This document shows, one piece after another, positions 1 through 8,115 of a DNA stretch of 18,709 bases. Each line of letters opens with the position of its first letter. The first letter of the stretch is position 1. Both the position numbers and the translations under genes were made by a program. This stretch comes from Fimenecus sp964457415 (GTDB lineage: Bacteria > Bacillota > Clostridia > Oscillospirales > Acutalibacteraceae), in NCBI GenBank assembly GCA_964457415.1, contig CAYWFB010000032.1:1-18709 (forward strand). Reading direction: 5' to 3'. Under the pieces are notes generated by a model. The model was not told the DNA's origin. It made no database searches and was given only the letters and a program-made list of their open reading frames with translations.

Positions 1-318
1 ATCGTTGACCTTATTTACCAGAGTGGTTTTGCAGGTATGAGATATTCAATTTCAAATACTGCTGAATACGGCGATTACATCACAGGTCCTAAGATTATCA
101 CAGACGAGACAAAGAAGGCTATGAAGAAAATCCTCTCTGACATTCAGGACGGTTCATTCGCAAAAGAATTCTTGCTTGATATGTCAGGCGCTGGACGTCA
201 GGTACACTTCAAGGCTATGAGAAAGCTTGCTGCTGAGCATCCCGCAGAGCAGGTTGGCGAAGAAGTTAGAAAGCTTTACAGCTGGAATAACGAAGAGGAT
301 AAGTTTATTAACAACTAA
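1..318 (+). CDS. ilvC: Ketol-acid reductoisomerase, C-terminal part (5' end outside window)
   Basis: The reading frame is open from base 1 and ends with TAA at 316-318, giving the last 105 residues of the enzyme. IlvC converts acetolactate or acetohydroxybutyrate to the dihydroxy acid with NADPH and Mg2+, the second common step of valine, leucine and isoleucine synthesis. The visible part is the helical C-terminal domain: the string GFAGMRYSISNTAEYGDY is the family's substrate-binding region, followed by GPKIITDETK and a charged tail ending NNEEDKFINN. The end position fits the short (class I) form; the N-terminal Rossmann domain is missing only because the window begins inside the gene. The gene converges on ilvB, which makes its substrate. 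A strong hairpin terminator follows 16 bp after the stop. Confidence 0.95.
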   Translation: MVDLIYQSGFAGMRYSISNTAEYGDYITGPKIITDETKKAMKKILSDIQDGSFAKEFLLDMSGAGRQVHFKAMRKLAAEHPAEQVGEEVRKLYSWNNEEDKFINN

Positions 319-334
319 AAATCTCTATAAGAAA

Positions 335-375
335 ACTCCCTTGGAATTCCAAGCGAATTCCAAGGGAGTCTTTTT
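335..375 (+). terminator. Rho-independent terminator after ilvC
   Basis: A perfect 15-bp stem (335-349 paired with 355-369) with a 5-nt loop (CAAGC) is followed by C and five T. On the minus strand the same stem is followed by TTTTC, so it may also stop readthrough from the convergent ilvB. Confidence 0.9.
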
Positions 376-396
376 GTGTATATAAACCAAATAAAA

Positions 397-455
397 CGGC
401 GGAGTTGAATCCCTCCACCGTCTTCGACGGTCCTCCTCCCTTTGACAAGGGAGGC
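397..455. repeat. Composite palindromic intergenic repeat between ilvC and ilvB
   Basis: Three small inverted repeats are strung together: GGAG (401-404) with CTCC (413-416); ACCGTC (417-422) with GACGGT (426-431) around a TTC loop; and CCTCCCTT (435-442) with AAGGGAGG (447-454) around a 4-nt loop. The layout and the CCTCCCTTTGACAAGGGAGG hairpin resemble the dispersed, GC-richer palindromic elements seen many times in clostridial gut genomes. It lies 24 bp beyond the ilvB stop. It could be a mobile MITE-like element and could also help stop or stabilise the ilvB mRNA. Family membership is from memory, not a search. Confidence 0.65.
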
Positions 456-478
456 ATGAACCGTTACATATTTAGTTT

Positions 479-2185
479 TTATTTGTTGTTTTTGTGGCAT
501 TGGTGAACGCAAGTTTCACAGCTTTCGGCGATAATCATATCGTCGATTGTTTTGCCTGCGGGAATAAGAGGTAAAACTCTTTCATCCTTATGAATTGTGC
601 AATCAATCCATACAGGACAATTATCCTTCTGTGCTTTTTCAAAGGCTTCTTTGAATTCCTCAAGAGTATTTGCTCTGTAGCCCTTTCCGCCAAAGCCCTC
701 AATAAGCTTTACAAAGTCAGTTTTTCTTTGTGGGTCGGTCTGTGAAAATCTCTTGCCATAGAAGCAACGCTGCCACTGACGAACCATACCAAGCACCTGA
801 TTATTAAAAATAACGGTGATTATTGGCAGATTGTAGCTGACTGCGGTGCAGGCTTCATTGAGATTCATATGGAATGAGCCGTCACCCGTGATATGAACAA
901 CGCGTCTGCCGGGGAATGCCATCTGAGCACCGATTGCGGCGCCGTAGCCGTAGCCCATAGTACCAAGACCGCCACTTGTTAAGAATGAGCGCGGTGCGGT
1001 GTGCTCGATATACTGAGCCGCCCACATTTGATGCTGACCAACGTCTGTTACATAAATTGTATCTTTAGGTGACTTTTCGCAGACAGCCCCGATAAGCTCG
1101 TGTGGGGTGATATGCTCTGTTGAATTTGTGGGAACATAATCGTCCTTTTTATACTCTTCAAGCATATTGAGCCAATCGCTGTGGTCGTTCTCTTTGACAT
1201 AATGAAGAAGCGCAATAAGAATTGTTTTTACGTCACCTATTAAATAGTTATCAACGGCAACATTCTTATTTATTTCACTTAAGTCAATGTCGATCTGTAT
1301 AATTTTTGCTTTGCTTGCGAAACGGTTTGTATCAAGAGCAACTCGGTCAGAAAACCTTGTGCCGATAGCAATGAGAACGTCTGCCTCGTCAATAGCTTTG
1401 TTTGTAACATAGTTACCGTGCATACCAACAAGACCGTAGTTGAGCTCGTCACTGTAGCCAAGTACACCTGCCGCCATAAGAGTATGGCATGTTGGTGCAC
1501 CCGTTTTATGAACAAAATTCTTTACAAGTTCTGATGCATTTGAAGAAATAACACCGCCGCCGATTTCAATAACGGGTCGTTTTGCATTATTGATAATCTC
1601 AGCTACCTTTTTTACTTCGTCTTCATCGACAAAGGTGCTTTCTTTAATAGGAGTTGGTTTCTTTGTTTCAAATTCTGTAACTGCGGCAGTAACATCCTTG
1701 GTAATATCAATAAGAACGGGACCTTTTCTGCCTGTATTGGCAATGCGGAAGGCTTCGCGGATAGTACCGGCAAGCTCTTCTACATCCTGCACCATAAAAT
1801 TGTGCTTTGTGATAGGCATTGTAATACCTGTGATATAAACCTCTTGGAATGCATCACGACCGATAAGGCCTTTACCAACGTTACCTGTGATTACAACCAT
1901 TGGAACACTGTCCATATAAGCAGTTGCGATACCTGTTACCAAGTTTGTAGCCCCTGGTCCGCTTGTGGCAATACAGACACCTGTTTTGCCCGTAGCACGA
2001 GCATAACCGTCTGCCGCGTGGGAAGCACCCTGTTCGTGTGCAGTCAAAACGTGCTTAATCTTATCACTGTATTTATAAAGTGCATCATAGATATTAAGGA
2101 CGGCACCGCCGGGATAACCAAAAACGGTGTCAACCCCCTGTTCTATTAAAACTTCAGTTAAAATTTCTGAACCGTTGAGTTTCAT
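479..2185 (-). CDS. ilvB: Acetolactate synthase, large (catalytic) subunit
   Basis: This 568-aa protein is the ThDP-dependent enzyme that condenses two pyruvates (or pyruvate and 2-oxobutyrate) in the first common step of branched-chain amino acid synthesis. Visible features: the N-terminal PYR domain with GYPGGAVL (about 23-30) and the catalytic Glu51 in AHEQGA; a central FAD-type domain (about 190-340); and the C-terminal PP domain with the ThDP/Mg motif GDGSF (434-438) ending in NN (461-462). Residues VLGMVRQWQ (464-472) and the C-terminal PLIPAGKTIDDMI are typical of the biosynthetic, FAD-containing form rather than catabolic AlsS. The start follows GGAG with a 10-nt gap. No ilvN regulatory subunit is adjacent in the window. 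The protein ends in an unusual short Cys/His tail, CETCVHQCHKNNK. Confidence 0.95.
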   Translation of the reverse strand: MKLNGSEILTEVLIEQGVDTVFGYPGGAVLNIYDALYKYSDKIKHVLTAHEQGASHAADGYARATGKTGVCIATSGPGATNLVTGIATAYMDSVPMVVITGNVGKGLIGRDAFQEVYITGITMPITKHNFMVQDVEELAGTIREAFRIANTGRKGPVLIDITKDVTAAVTEFETKKPTPIKESTFVDEDEVKKVAEIINNAKRPVIEIGGGVISSNASELVKNFVHKTGAPTCHTLMAAGVLGYSDELNYGLVGMHGNYVTNKAIDEADVLIAIGTRFSDRVALDTNRFASKAKIIQIDIDLSEINKNVAVDNYLIGDVKTILIALLHYVKENDHSDWLNMLEEYKKDDYVPTNSTEHITPHELIGAVCEKSPKDTIYVTDVGQHQMWAAQYIEHTAPRSFLTSGGLGTMGYGYGAAIGAQMAFPGRRVVHITGDGSFHMNLNEACTAVSYNLPIITVIFNNQVLGMVRQWQRCFYGKRFSQTDPQRKTDFVKLIEGFGGKGYRANTLEEFKEAFEKAQKDNCPVWIDCTIHKDERVLPLIPAGKTIDDMIIAESCETCVHQCHKNNK

Positions 2186-2251
2186 CTTTCATTCACTCCA
2201 TGTCCTTGCTATTTATTGCAACGCTTTAATGCGTAAAAATATTTAATTTAT

Positions 2252-2280
2252 ATTTTATACTAATTATCAGAAAAAATCAA
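2252..2280 (-). promoter_or_regulatory. Putative sigma-A promoter of ilvB
   Basis: Minus-strand reading gives TTGATT (2275-2280), a 17-bp spacer and TAAAAT (2252-2257), with TATAAA overlapping the -10. It lies between the ftsH terminator and the ilvB start, leaving a leader of about 60 nt. That leader is too short for a T-box or a leucine-type attenuator. Confidence 0.5.
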
Positions 2281-2292
2281 TCTAAAATCAAC

Positions 2293-2328
2293 AAAAAAGC
2301 AACAGATTTTGCGGTCTGTCGCTTTTTT
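2293..2328 (-). terminator. Terminator after ftsH
   Basis: Minus-strand RNA pairs 2315-2328 with 2293-2306 around an 8-nt loop, ending in a run of six U (2298-2293). One G·U pair in the minus RNA becomes an A·C mismatch on the plus strand, which supports use in the minus direction. It closes the rnj-to-ftsH gene string. Confidence 0.85.
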
Positions 2329-2341
2329 TATTTATGCAAAT

Positions 2342-4321
2342 TTATGCATTGTCACTATTTTCAGTGGTTTCCTCTGAATTTTCAAGAGTTTCCTCTACAG
2401 TTTCAGCGATTTCATCAATCTTTTCTGCTTCAGTTTCTGTAGGAAGTTCGGGAATTACGAGTTCTTTTTCTTCGGGTAATTCGCCTTTTTCCATAAGAGA
2501 CATAAACTGTTCTTCATTAACTCTTTCAATTTTTACAAGAGTTTCGGCAACAAGATGAAGCTGGTCGATATGCTCTGAAAGAATTTGTTCAGTTCTTTCA
2601 TAAGCTTCGCTGATAATCTTTTCAACCTCTTCGTCAATGATTGCTGCCACATTTTCAGAATAATTTCTTGTGTGGTTATAATTTTTGCCGAGGAATACCT
2701 CGTCATTATCAGAGCCAAAAGCGATAGGACCGAGTTTTTCGCTCATACCGTATTTTGTAATCATATTACGGGCAATTTCAGAAGCGCGTTGAATATCATT
2801 TGACGCACCTGTTGAAATATCGTTGAAAATGATTTTCTCAGCAACTCTACCGCCGAGAAGACATACGATTTCGTCAAGCATTTTTGACTTGAGCATATGC
2901 ATTTCGTCACTTTCGGGCTGATGAAGAGTAAAGCCACCTGCCATTCCGCGAGGAACAATTGAAATGTGAGTAACTTTTTCACCGTTTTCAAGATAATATG
3001 AGGAAACGGCGTGTCCTGCTTCGTGATAAGCGGTAATTCTCTTATCCTTTTCAGTAATCTTGCGTGATTTCTTTTCGCTACCGATTACAACCTTCATTGT
3101 GGCTTCTTCAATTTCTGCCATTGTAATAGCCAAAAGCTTACGCTTTGCCGCAAGAAGTGCTGCTTCATTAAGAAGATTTTCAAGGTCTGCACCTGTAAAG
3201 CCAACAGTTGTTGCCGCGATTGAATGTAAATCAACATCGGGGGCAAGTGGCTTATTCTTTGCGTGCACCTGCAAGATTTCTTCACGACCCTTAACATCGG
3301 GATAACCAACTGTTACCTGACGGTCAAAACGACCTGGACGGAGAAGTGCAGGGTCAAGAATATCAGGACGGTTAGTTGCGGCGATTACGATTACGCCATC
3401 ATTTGCGCCGAAGCCGTCCATTTCAACAAGCAACTGGTTAAGTGTCTGTTCACGTTCATCGTGTCCGCCACCCATACCTGCACCACGGTGGCGACCAACT
3501 GCATCAATTTCGTCAATGAAAATGATTGATGGCTGACTTTTCTTTGCTTCTTTAAACAAATCACGCACACGTGAAGCACCAACGCCGACATACATCTCAA
3601 CAAAATCAGAACCTGAAATTGAGAAGAATGGTGCGTTTGCCTCACCTGCTACTGCGCGGGCAAGAAGAGTTTTACCTGTACCGGGAGGGCCAACCAGAAG
3701 CACACCCTTTGGAATTCGAGCACCTAACTTTGAGAATTCGTCGGGATTTTTAAGAAATTCAACAAGCTCGGTAAGTTCTTCTTTTTCTTCGTCGGCGCCT
3801 GCGACATCTGCAAAAGTAACCTTATTGGTTTCGTCCTCAGCACGCTTCACGCGGGCTTTACCGAAATTGATTGCACGGTTATTCTCGCTTGAAATTGTAG
3901 TGTTCATTTTTCTGAACATAAATACTGAAATGAGTACAAGCCCGGCCATTGAGAGAAGCAAGGGCAACATACTTGAAATCCATGCACCTGACTTGCCTGC
4001 TGCATAATCGAACTCAATTGGATTGTCCGGGTTTGCCTTGTTGTATTCTCTTAATTGCTCATGAACATCGTTGACAAAAAGAGAAACATTAGGCACTGTG
4101 TATTTATAAGTGGTATCATCACCCTCAAGCTTAAAGGTCATAGCGCCACTGTTCATATTCAAATCAACTTCAGCAATTTGCCCATTGTCGAAAAACTCAA
4201 CAATCTCATAGTATTTAAAATCTTTTTGCTGTTCTTTTTCCATATACATATAGATTACGCCGATAAGCATAACGGGAATCAGTATATAGGGAAGAATAAC
4301 TTTCCAGTTAATTTTTTTCAA
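2342..4321 (-). CDS. ftsH: ATP-dependent zinc metalloprotease FtsH
   Basis: This 659-aa membrane-anchored AAA+ protease degrades misassembled membrane proteins and unstable cytosolic regulators as a hexamer. Order of parts: transmembrane segment 1 (about 8-26), small extracytoplasmic domain (about 30-112), transmembrane segment 2 (about 116-136), and the AAA+ module with Walker A GPPGTGKT (211-218), Walker B IIFIDEID (266-273) and second region of homology around ATNRPDILDPALLRPGRFDR. The M41 peptidase domain has the zinc motif HEAGH (433-437) and third ligand Asp509 in STGASNDI. The C-terminal 40 residues are acidic, Glu/Thr-rich and probably disordered. It follows hpt by 34 bp in the familiar tilS-hpt-ftsH order and is the last gene before a terminator. 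Confidence 0.97.
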   Translation of the reverse strand: MKKINWKVILPYILIPVMLIGVIYMYMEKEQQKDFKYYEIVEFFDNGQIAEVDLNMNSGAMTFKLEGDDTTYKYTVPNVSLFVNDVHEQLREYNKANPDNPIEFDYAAGKSGAWISSMLPLLLSMAGLVLISVFMFRKMNTTISSENNRAINFGKARVKRAEDETNKVTFADVAGADEEKEELTELVEFLKNPDEFSKLGARIPKGVLLVGPPGTGKTLLARAVAGEANAPFFSISGSDFVEMYVGVGASRVRDLFKEAKKSQPSIIFIDEIDAVGRHRGAGMGGGHDEREQTLNQLLVEMDGFGANDGVIVIAATNRPDILDPALLRPGRFDRQVTVGYPDVKGREEILQVHAKNKPLAPDVDLHSIAATTVGFTGADLENLLNEAALLAAKRKLLAITMAEIEEATMKVVIGSEKKSRKITEKDKRITAYHEAGHAVSSYYLENGEKVTHISIVPRGMAGGFTLHQPESDEMHMLKSKMLDEIVCLLGGRVAEKIIFNDISTGASNDIQRASEIARNMITKYGMSEKLGPIAFGSDNDEVFLGKNYNHTRNYSENVAAIIDEEVEKIISEAYERTEQILSEHIDQLHLVAETLVKIERVNEEQFMSLMEKGELPEEKELVIPELPTETEAEKIDEIAETVEETLENSEETTENSDNA

Positions 4322-4355
4322 TTTGGTTTTTCACTCCTGTGATTGCAATAGTTTA

Positions 4356-4898
4356 TTATTTCTCATAAACTGCAGGTTTTAACGCACCTACAAATGGTAA
4401 ATTTCTGTATTTTTCGTCATAATCAAGACCGTAACCAACAACAAAGGCATCGGGAATCTGTGCGCCTGCATAGTCAGCCTTGATATTTGCCTTACGTCTT
4501 TCGGGTTTATCAAGCAATGTACAGATTTTAATACTGTTAGGATTTCTTGCTGAAAGAATTTTCATAAGATATTCAAGGGTTACACCGCTGTCAAGAATAT
4601 CCTCAACAATAAGCAAATCGTTACCGCTGACAACTTCAGTATCAAGGTCTTTAATGATTTTTACAACGCCTGAGGTTTTTGTTCCTGAGCCGTAGCTTGA
4701 AACTGCCATAAAGTCGATTTTACAAGGAAGCTTGATTGCTCGCATCAAGTCTGCCATAAAAAGAACTGAACCCTTAAGTACACTTACGATAACAAGATTT
4801 TTGTCCTTGTAATCCTCTGTAATCTGTGCGCCGAGACGTTCTACAATGTTTTTCAATTCCTCTTCTGAAAGAAGTACCTTCTCAATGTCGTTATTCAT
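4356..4898 (-). CDS. hpt: Hypoxanthine(-guanine) phosphoribosyltransferase
   Basis: This 180-aa cytosolic enzyme salvages hypoxanthine and guanine to IMP and GMP using PRPP. It shows the type I phosphoribosyltransferase layout: LKGS (41-44) for the pyrophosphate loop, a flexible loop near SSYGSGTKTSG (67-77), the PRPP motif VEDILDSGVTL (98-108), and the purine-binding hood with Lys131 and FVVGYGLDY (152-160). Length matches the bacterial family. Its ATG overlaps the tilS stop (ATGA, 4895-4898). It has a GGGGG ribosome-binding stretch 7 nt upstream inside tilS, so translation is probably coupled. Hpt and TilS interact with FtsH regulation in Bacillus; whether that applies here is inference. 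Confidence 0.95.
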   Translation of the reverse strand: MNNDIEKVLLSEEELKNIVERLGAQITEDYKDKNLVIVSVLKGSVLFMADLMRAIKLPCKIDFMAVSSYGSGTKTSGVVKIIKDLDTEVVSGNDLLIVEDILDSGVTLEYLMKILSARNPNSIKICTLLDKPERRKANIKADYAGAQIPDAFVVGYGLDYDEKYRNLPFVGALKPAVYEK

Positions 4899-6232
4899 TT
4901 ATTTTCCCCCAAATTAATTATTTCCACAAATTTTTCAGTTGTTTCATCGGCTTTATAATATTCACTCACGCCGAAAAACTCTGTCCAGATAATACCCTCA
5001 TTATCTGTAAGTATTAACATTTTTGAACGGTCGCAAACAGGAGTCTTTGACTCATTAAAAAGCTTTTTAAGAGTTTTTGTGCTTCTGTTTACGGGCTTAT
5101 ATATATCACCATCACGGCGGTTCCGTGCAAAAACATCACTTGATATTTTATCACAATCTATAAATTTGTCTATATTTTTTATATTAAGTTTTTGTAAATC
5201 TTTTTTGTCTTTAATATTAACCGAATAAGAACCCGACGGTGTATTGAATTTTTGATTTTTAATTTCTAAAGGAATTTCAAAATCTTCGGTTATTAAAGGC
5301 TCTTCAAAAAAAAGCTTTTTACGCTCAGCAAATGCAGTAATTTTACCGCCTAGGCTAACCTTTCCGCCGTTTTCAATGATATGCGAAACAGCAAGAATAT
5401 GCTCACGGCTTATATCTTTGACATTCTGCTCTTTTAAGATTAAAGAAATCATCTGATTTTTCAAGGCATTATGACAAGTGTCAAAGCAAGAGCAATCATA
5501 ATAGCCGTCTTTTTTTGCCAAATCCAGTTTTTCTTTTGCAGATTGAAGAATAAAATCTTCTGTAAGCCGAACTGACTGATTGCATTTGGCAAAGGCTTTG
5601 TCAAATGACGGATTTAATTCATAAAGCAATGGCAAAATATTGTGACGGATTTTATTTCTTGTGTAATCATCACTTAAATTTGTAGTATCTGTCACATATT
5701 CAAGCTTATTTTCTTTCAGATAAGCTTCGATTTCGTCGCGGGTGCAATCAAGCAAGGGTCGGATAAATTTTTCTCTTGTATAAGGAACGCCACATAGCCC
5801 CGAAAGAGATGCACCGCGGGCTAAATTGAAAATAAAGGTTTCTGCGTTATCGTTAAGATTATGGGCAGTTGCGAATTTGTTACAGCTCACCTTTTCAAAG
5901 CATTCATAACGAAGTCTTCTTGCACATTCTTCAAGGCTCTCCCCTGTTTTTTCTGCCTCAGCGGGAACATCAATATTGAATTGTATAAAATCAATATTAA
6001 GTTGCTTGCATAAATTACGAGAAAAATCAAGGTCGCGGTCTGCCTCATCGCCGCGGATACCGTGATGAACGTGAACTGCAATAAGTTTTTGGATTGCTAA
6101 TTTATCTTTATTTGTTGCAAGAATATGTAAAAGAGCAACCGAATCGGCACCGCCGGAAAGTCCTACCCCGACAGTATCGCCCGATGAAATCATATTGTGC
6201 TCTGATATAGTTTTTGCAACCTTATATGTCAT
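4895..6232 (-). CDS. tilS: tRNA(Ile)-lysidine synthase
   Basis: TilS attaches lysine to C34 of the CAU-anticodon tRNA-Ile, changing it to read AUA codons, with ATP. The N-terminal PP-loop motif SGGADS lies at residues 26-31 of the chosen start, followed by HVHHGIRGDEADRD (a typical TilS string) and HNLNDNAETF with GLCGVP. The C-terminal part holds RRDGDIYKP and the TilS_C-like TLKKLFNESK. A longer frame opens at 6283, but that would overlap dnaB by 62 bp. The ATG at 6230-6232 has AAAGGA 6 nt upstream and overlaps the dnaB end by only 11 bp, giving 445 aa, close to family length. It is followed by hpt with a 4-bp overlap. Confidence 0.93.
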   Translation of the reverse strand: MTYKVAKTISEHNMISSGDTVGVGLSGGADSVALLHILATNKDKLAIQKLIAVHVHHGIRGDEADRDLDFSRNLCKQLNIDFIQFNIDVPAEAEKTGESLEECARRLRYECFEKVSCNKFATAHNLNDNAETFIFNLARGASLSGLCGVPYTREKFIRPLLDCTRDEIEAYLKENKLEYVTDTTNLSDDYTRNKIRHNILPLLYELNPSFDKAFAKCNQSVRLTEDFILQSAKEKLDLAKKDGYYDCSCFDTCHNALKNQMISLILKEQNVKDISREHILAVSHIIENGGKVSLGGKITAFAERKKLFFEEPLITEDFEIPLEIKNQKFNTPSGSYSVNIKDKKDLQKLNIKNIDKFIDCDKISSDVFARNRRDGDIYKPVNRSTKTLKKLFNESKTPVCDRSKMLILTDNEGIIWTEFFGVSEYYKADETTEKFVEIINLGENK

Positions 6233-7598
6233 CCTTAATCCTTTCAAGAGTAGAGAACATTGTGAATTCCGGATTCCACGCAACCTTTACTGTTTCGGTT
6301 GAGCCGTGTCTGTTCTTACCTACGATAACCTCTGCAATATTGGCAGTTGCGCTATCTTCTTCCTTATCTTCACCATTTTTATAATAATCTTCACGGTGAA
6401 GCATCAAAACGATGTCAGCATCCTGCTCGATTGAGCCTGATTCACGAAGGTCTGTCATCTGCGGACGGTGGTCACTTGTATTCTTTGCAACACTACGCGA
6501 CAACTGTGAACAGGTAACAACGGGAACATTCAAATCCTTTGCCATCATTTTAAGGCTACGGGTAATTTCTGAAACCTCATTAACACGATTATCGGTTCTT
6601 TTTGTACCCGACATAAGCTGAAGATAGTCAATTACAATGCAATCAACGTCTTTTGTACGAAGTGCACGGGCTTTCATTTCGGGAACATTGATACTTGCGG
6701 TATCATCAAAATAAAGCTCACAATTAACAAGATTTTGAAGTGCAAGACCAAGCTTTTCCCAATCGGCATCGTTGATTTCACCCGTTCTGAGTTTATTACT
6801 TACAATTCGTGCTTCGGTTGAAATAATACGCTGTGCCAACTGCTCTTTTGACATTTCCAATGAGAAGAAAAGCACTTTTTTGCCCTTCATTGCGATATTT
6901 CTTGCAACATTCAGCGCAAAGCTTGTTTTACCCATAGCGGGACGTGCACCGACAATTATAAGGTCGGAACGATGGAAACCTCCGCCGAGCACCTTGTCAA
7001 GATAAGAAAAGCCTGTGGGAATACCCATATACTGCTCTTTTTCTTTCGGGTCGGCACTTGCAAGCTTATTAAGACGCTCAAAAACATCTGAAACGATAAT
7101 ATCGCTTACCTTTGACGCACCTGAGGTATTTTTACCGCGACGGATGTCATAGATTTTCTGCTCCGCCATATCGAGCAAGGAATCAGGTGATTCTGTACCG
7201 CCACTTGTTTTATCAAGAATTTCGCGGGCGGTAAGCATAAGGGTGCGAAGATAGTATTTTTCGATTATGATTTTTATGTATGATTCAACATTCTGGGTTG
7301 AGGGCACCGCATCGGCAATCTTCATAAGATAAGATTTACCGCCGATATCGTCATATACGCCCTCTTTTTTAAGCTCTTCAAGAACTACAAGAGGGTCAAT
7401 TCTGCCACCCATTGTATCAATGTTGATTATTGCAGTATAAATAACCTTATGCTGTGGCAGATATATGTGCTCAATTCGGAGCATATCTGTAACCGTGGGC
7501 AAGCAAGATGGGTCTTTTAATATTGCACCCAACACCGCCTGCTCGGCATCAAGACTATAAGGCAGATTCAAATCAGCCGAGAAATAATTCGTATCCAT
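6222..7598 (-). CDS. dnaB: Replicative DNA helicase
   Basis: DnaB (DnaC in Bacillus naming) is the hexameric 5'-3' helicase that opens the replication fork. The N-terminal primase-interacting domain begins with LPYSLDAEQAVLGAIL. A linker around 140-165 leads to the RecA-like motor with Walker A GARPAMGKTS (217-226), the FFSLEMS string, Walker B CIVIDYLQLM, and the DLRESGSIEQDAD and KNRHG motifs of the family. Upstream in-frame ATG codons exist at 7619 and 7613. The ATG at 7596-7598 was chosen because it has GGAG 9 nt upstream, whereas the first has only GGA a few bases away. The product is 458 aa. It lies 61 bp after rplI, a pairing conserved in Firmicutes. Confidence 0.95.
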   Translation of the reverse strand: MDTNYFSADLNLPYSLDAEQAVLGAILKDPSCLPTVTDMLRIEHIYLPQHKVIYTAIINIDTMGGRIDPLVVLEELKKEGVYDDIGGKSYLMKIADAVPSTQNVESYIKIIIEKYYLRTLMLTAREILDKTSGGTESPDSLLDMAEQKIYDIRRGKNTSGASKVSDIIVSDVFERLNKLASADPKEKEQYMGIPTGFSYLDKVLGGGFHRSDLIIVGARPAMGKTSFALNVARNIAMKGKKVLFFSLEMSKEQLAQRIISTEARIVSNKLRTGEINDADWEKLGLALQNLVNCELYFDDTASINVPEMKARALRTKDVDCIVIDYLQLMSGTKRTDNRVNEVSEITRSLKMMAKDLNVPVVTCSQLSRSVAKNTSDHRPQMTDLRESGSIEQDADIVLMLHREDYYKNGEDKEEDSATANIAEVIVGKNRHGSTETVKVAWNPEFTMFSTLERIKDDI

Positions 7599-7659
7599 TT
7601 TATCTTTCTCCATTTTCATACATCCATAATAACCGCTGATAAAATCGATGGTTACAGTA

Positions 7660-8100
7660 TTATTCGCTTACCATTACGGTCATTTCAGCTACTATGTTGG
7701 TATAGAGCTTAACTTCAATTTTATATGAACCGAAGTTTTTAATATCATCCATTGTGATTTTTCTTTTATCAACCTTAACAGCGAACTGTTTTTCAATTTC
7801 TCCTGCTACATCTTTTGCGGTTACAGAACCGAAAAGCTTACCGTTACTACCTGCTTTTGCAGTCATTTTCACTGTTTTGCCCTGAAGCTTTGCTTTTGAG
7901 TCATTAGCGGCGGCAACCTCAACATCAATTTTATGCTGATTTGACTGCTCGCGGTTGCGAAGCTCTGTGAGGCTCTGTGCATTAGCCTCAACTGCAAGTC
8001 CTTTAGGAAAAAGGAAGTTTCTTGCGTATCCGTCAGAAGCCTTTACCTTCTGACCCTTTTTGCCCAAGCCTTTTACATCTGCTTTCAAAATTACATCCAT
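7660..8100 (-). CDS. rplI: 50S ribosomal protein L9
   Basis: This 146-aa protein of the large ribosomal subunit binds 23S rRNA near the L1 stalk and affects frame maintenance. The N-terminal domain shows the L9 signature (about residues 11-34, including GLGKKGQ and GYARNFLFPKG). A long charged connecting helix (about 42-75) and the C-terminal domain ending VEMTVMVSE-like complete it. Length is normal. The ATG is preceded by a full AGGAGG with a 7-8 nt gap. It starts 15 bp after the gdpP-like gene, the usual gdpP-rplI-dnaB order. Confidence 0.97.
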   Translation of the reverse strand: MDVILKADVKGLGKKGQKVKASDGYARNFLFPKGLAVEANAQSLTELRNREQSNQHKIDVEVAAANDSKAKLQGKTVKMTAKAGSNGKLFGSVTAKDVAGEIEKQFAVKVDKRKITMDDIKNFGSYKIEVKLYTNIVAEMTVMVSE

Positions 8101-8115
8101 TATATATTCCTCCTG

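Noticed and set aside
456..471. 13-bp match between the ilvB downstream region and the rnj leader (ATATGTAACGGTT, also at 12018-12030)
   Set aside because: Short, AT-rich, in opposite strand contexts, with no further similarity on either side; probably chance.
2186..2290. T-box or leucine-type attenuator before ilvB
   Set aside because: The leader is only about 60 nt, with no T-box core sequence, no leader peptide rich in Leu/Val/Ile codons and no second hairpin.
6233..6283. Longer N-terminus for TilS
   Set aside because: It would overlap dnaB by 62 bp and adds residues not typical of TilS; the ATG at 6230-6232 has AAAGGA at good spacing.
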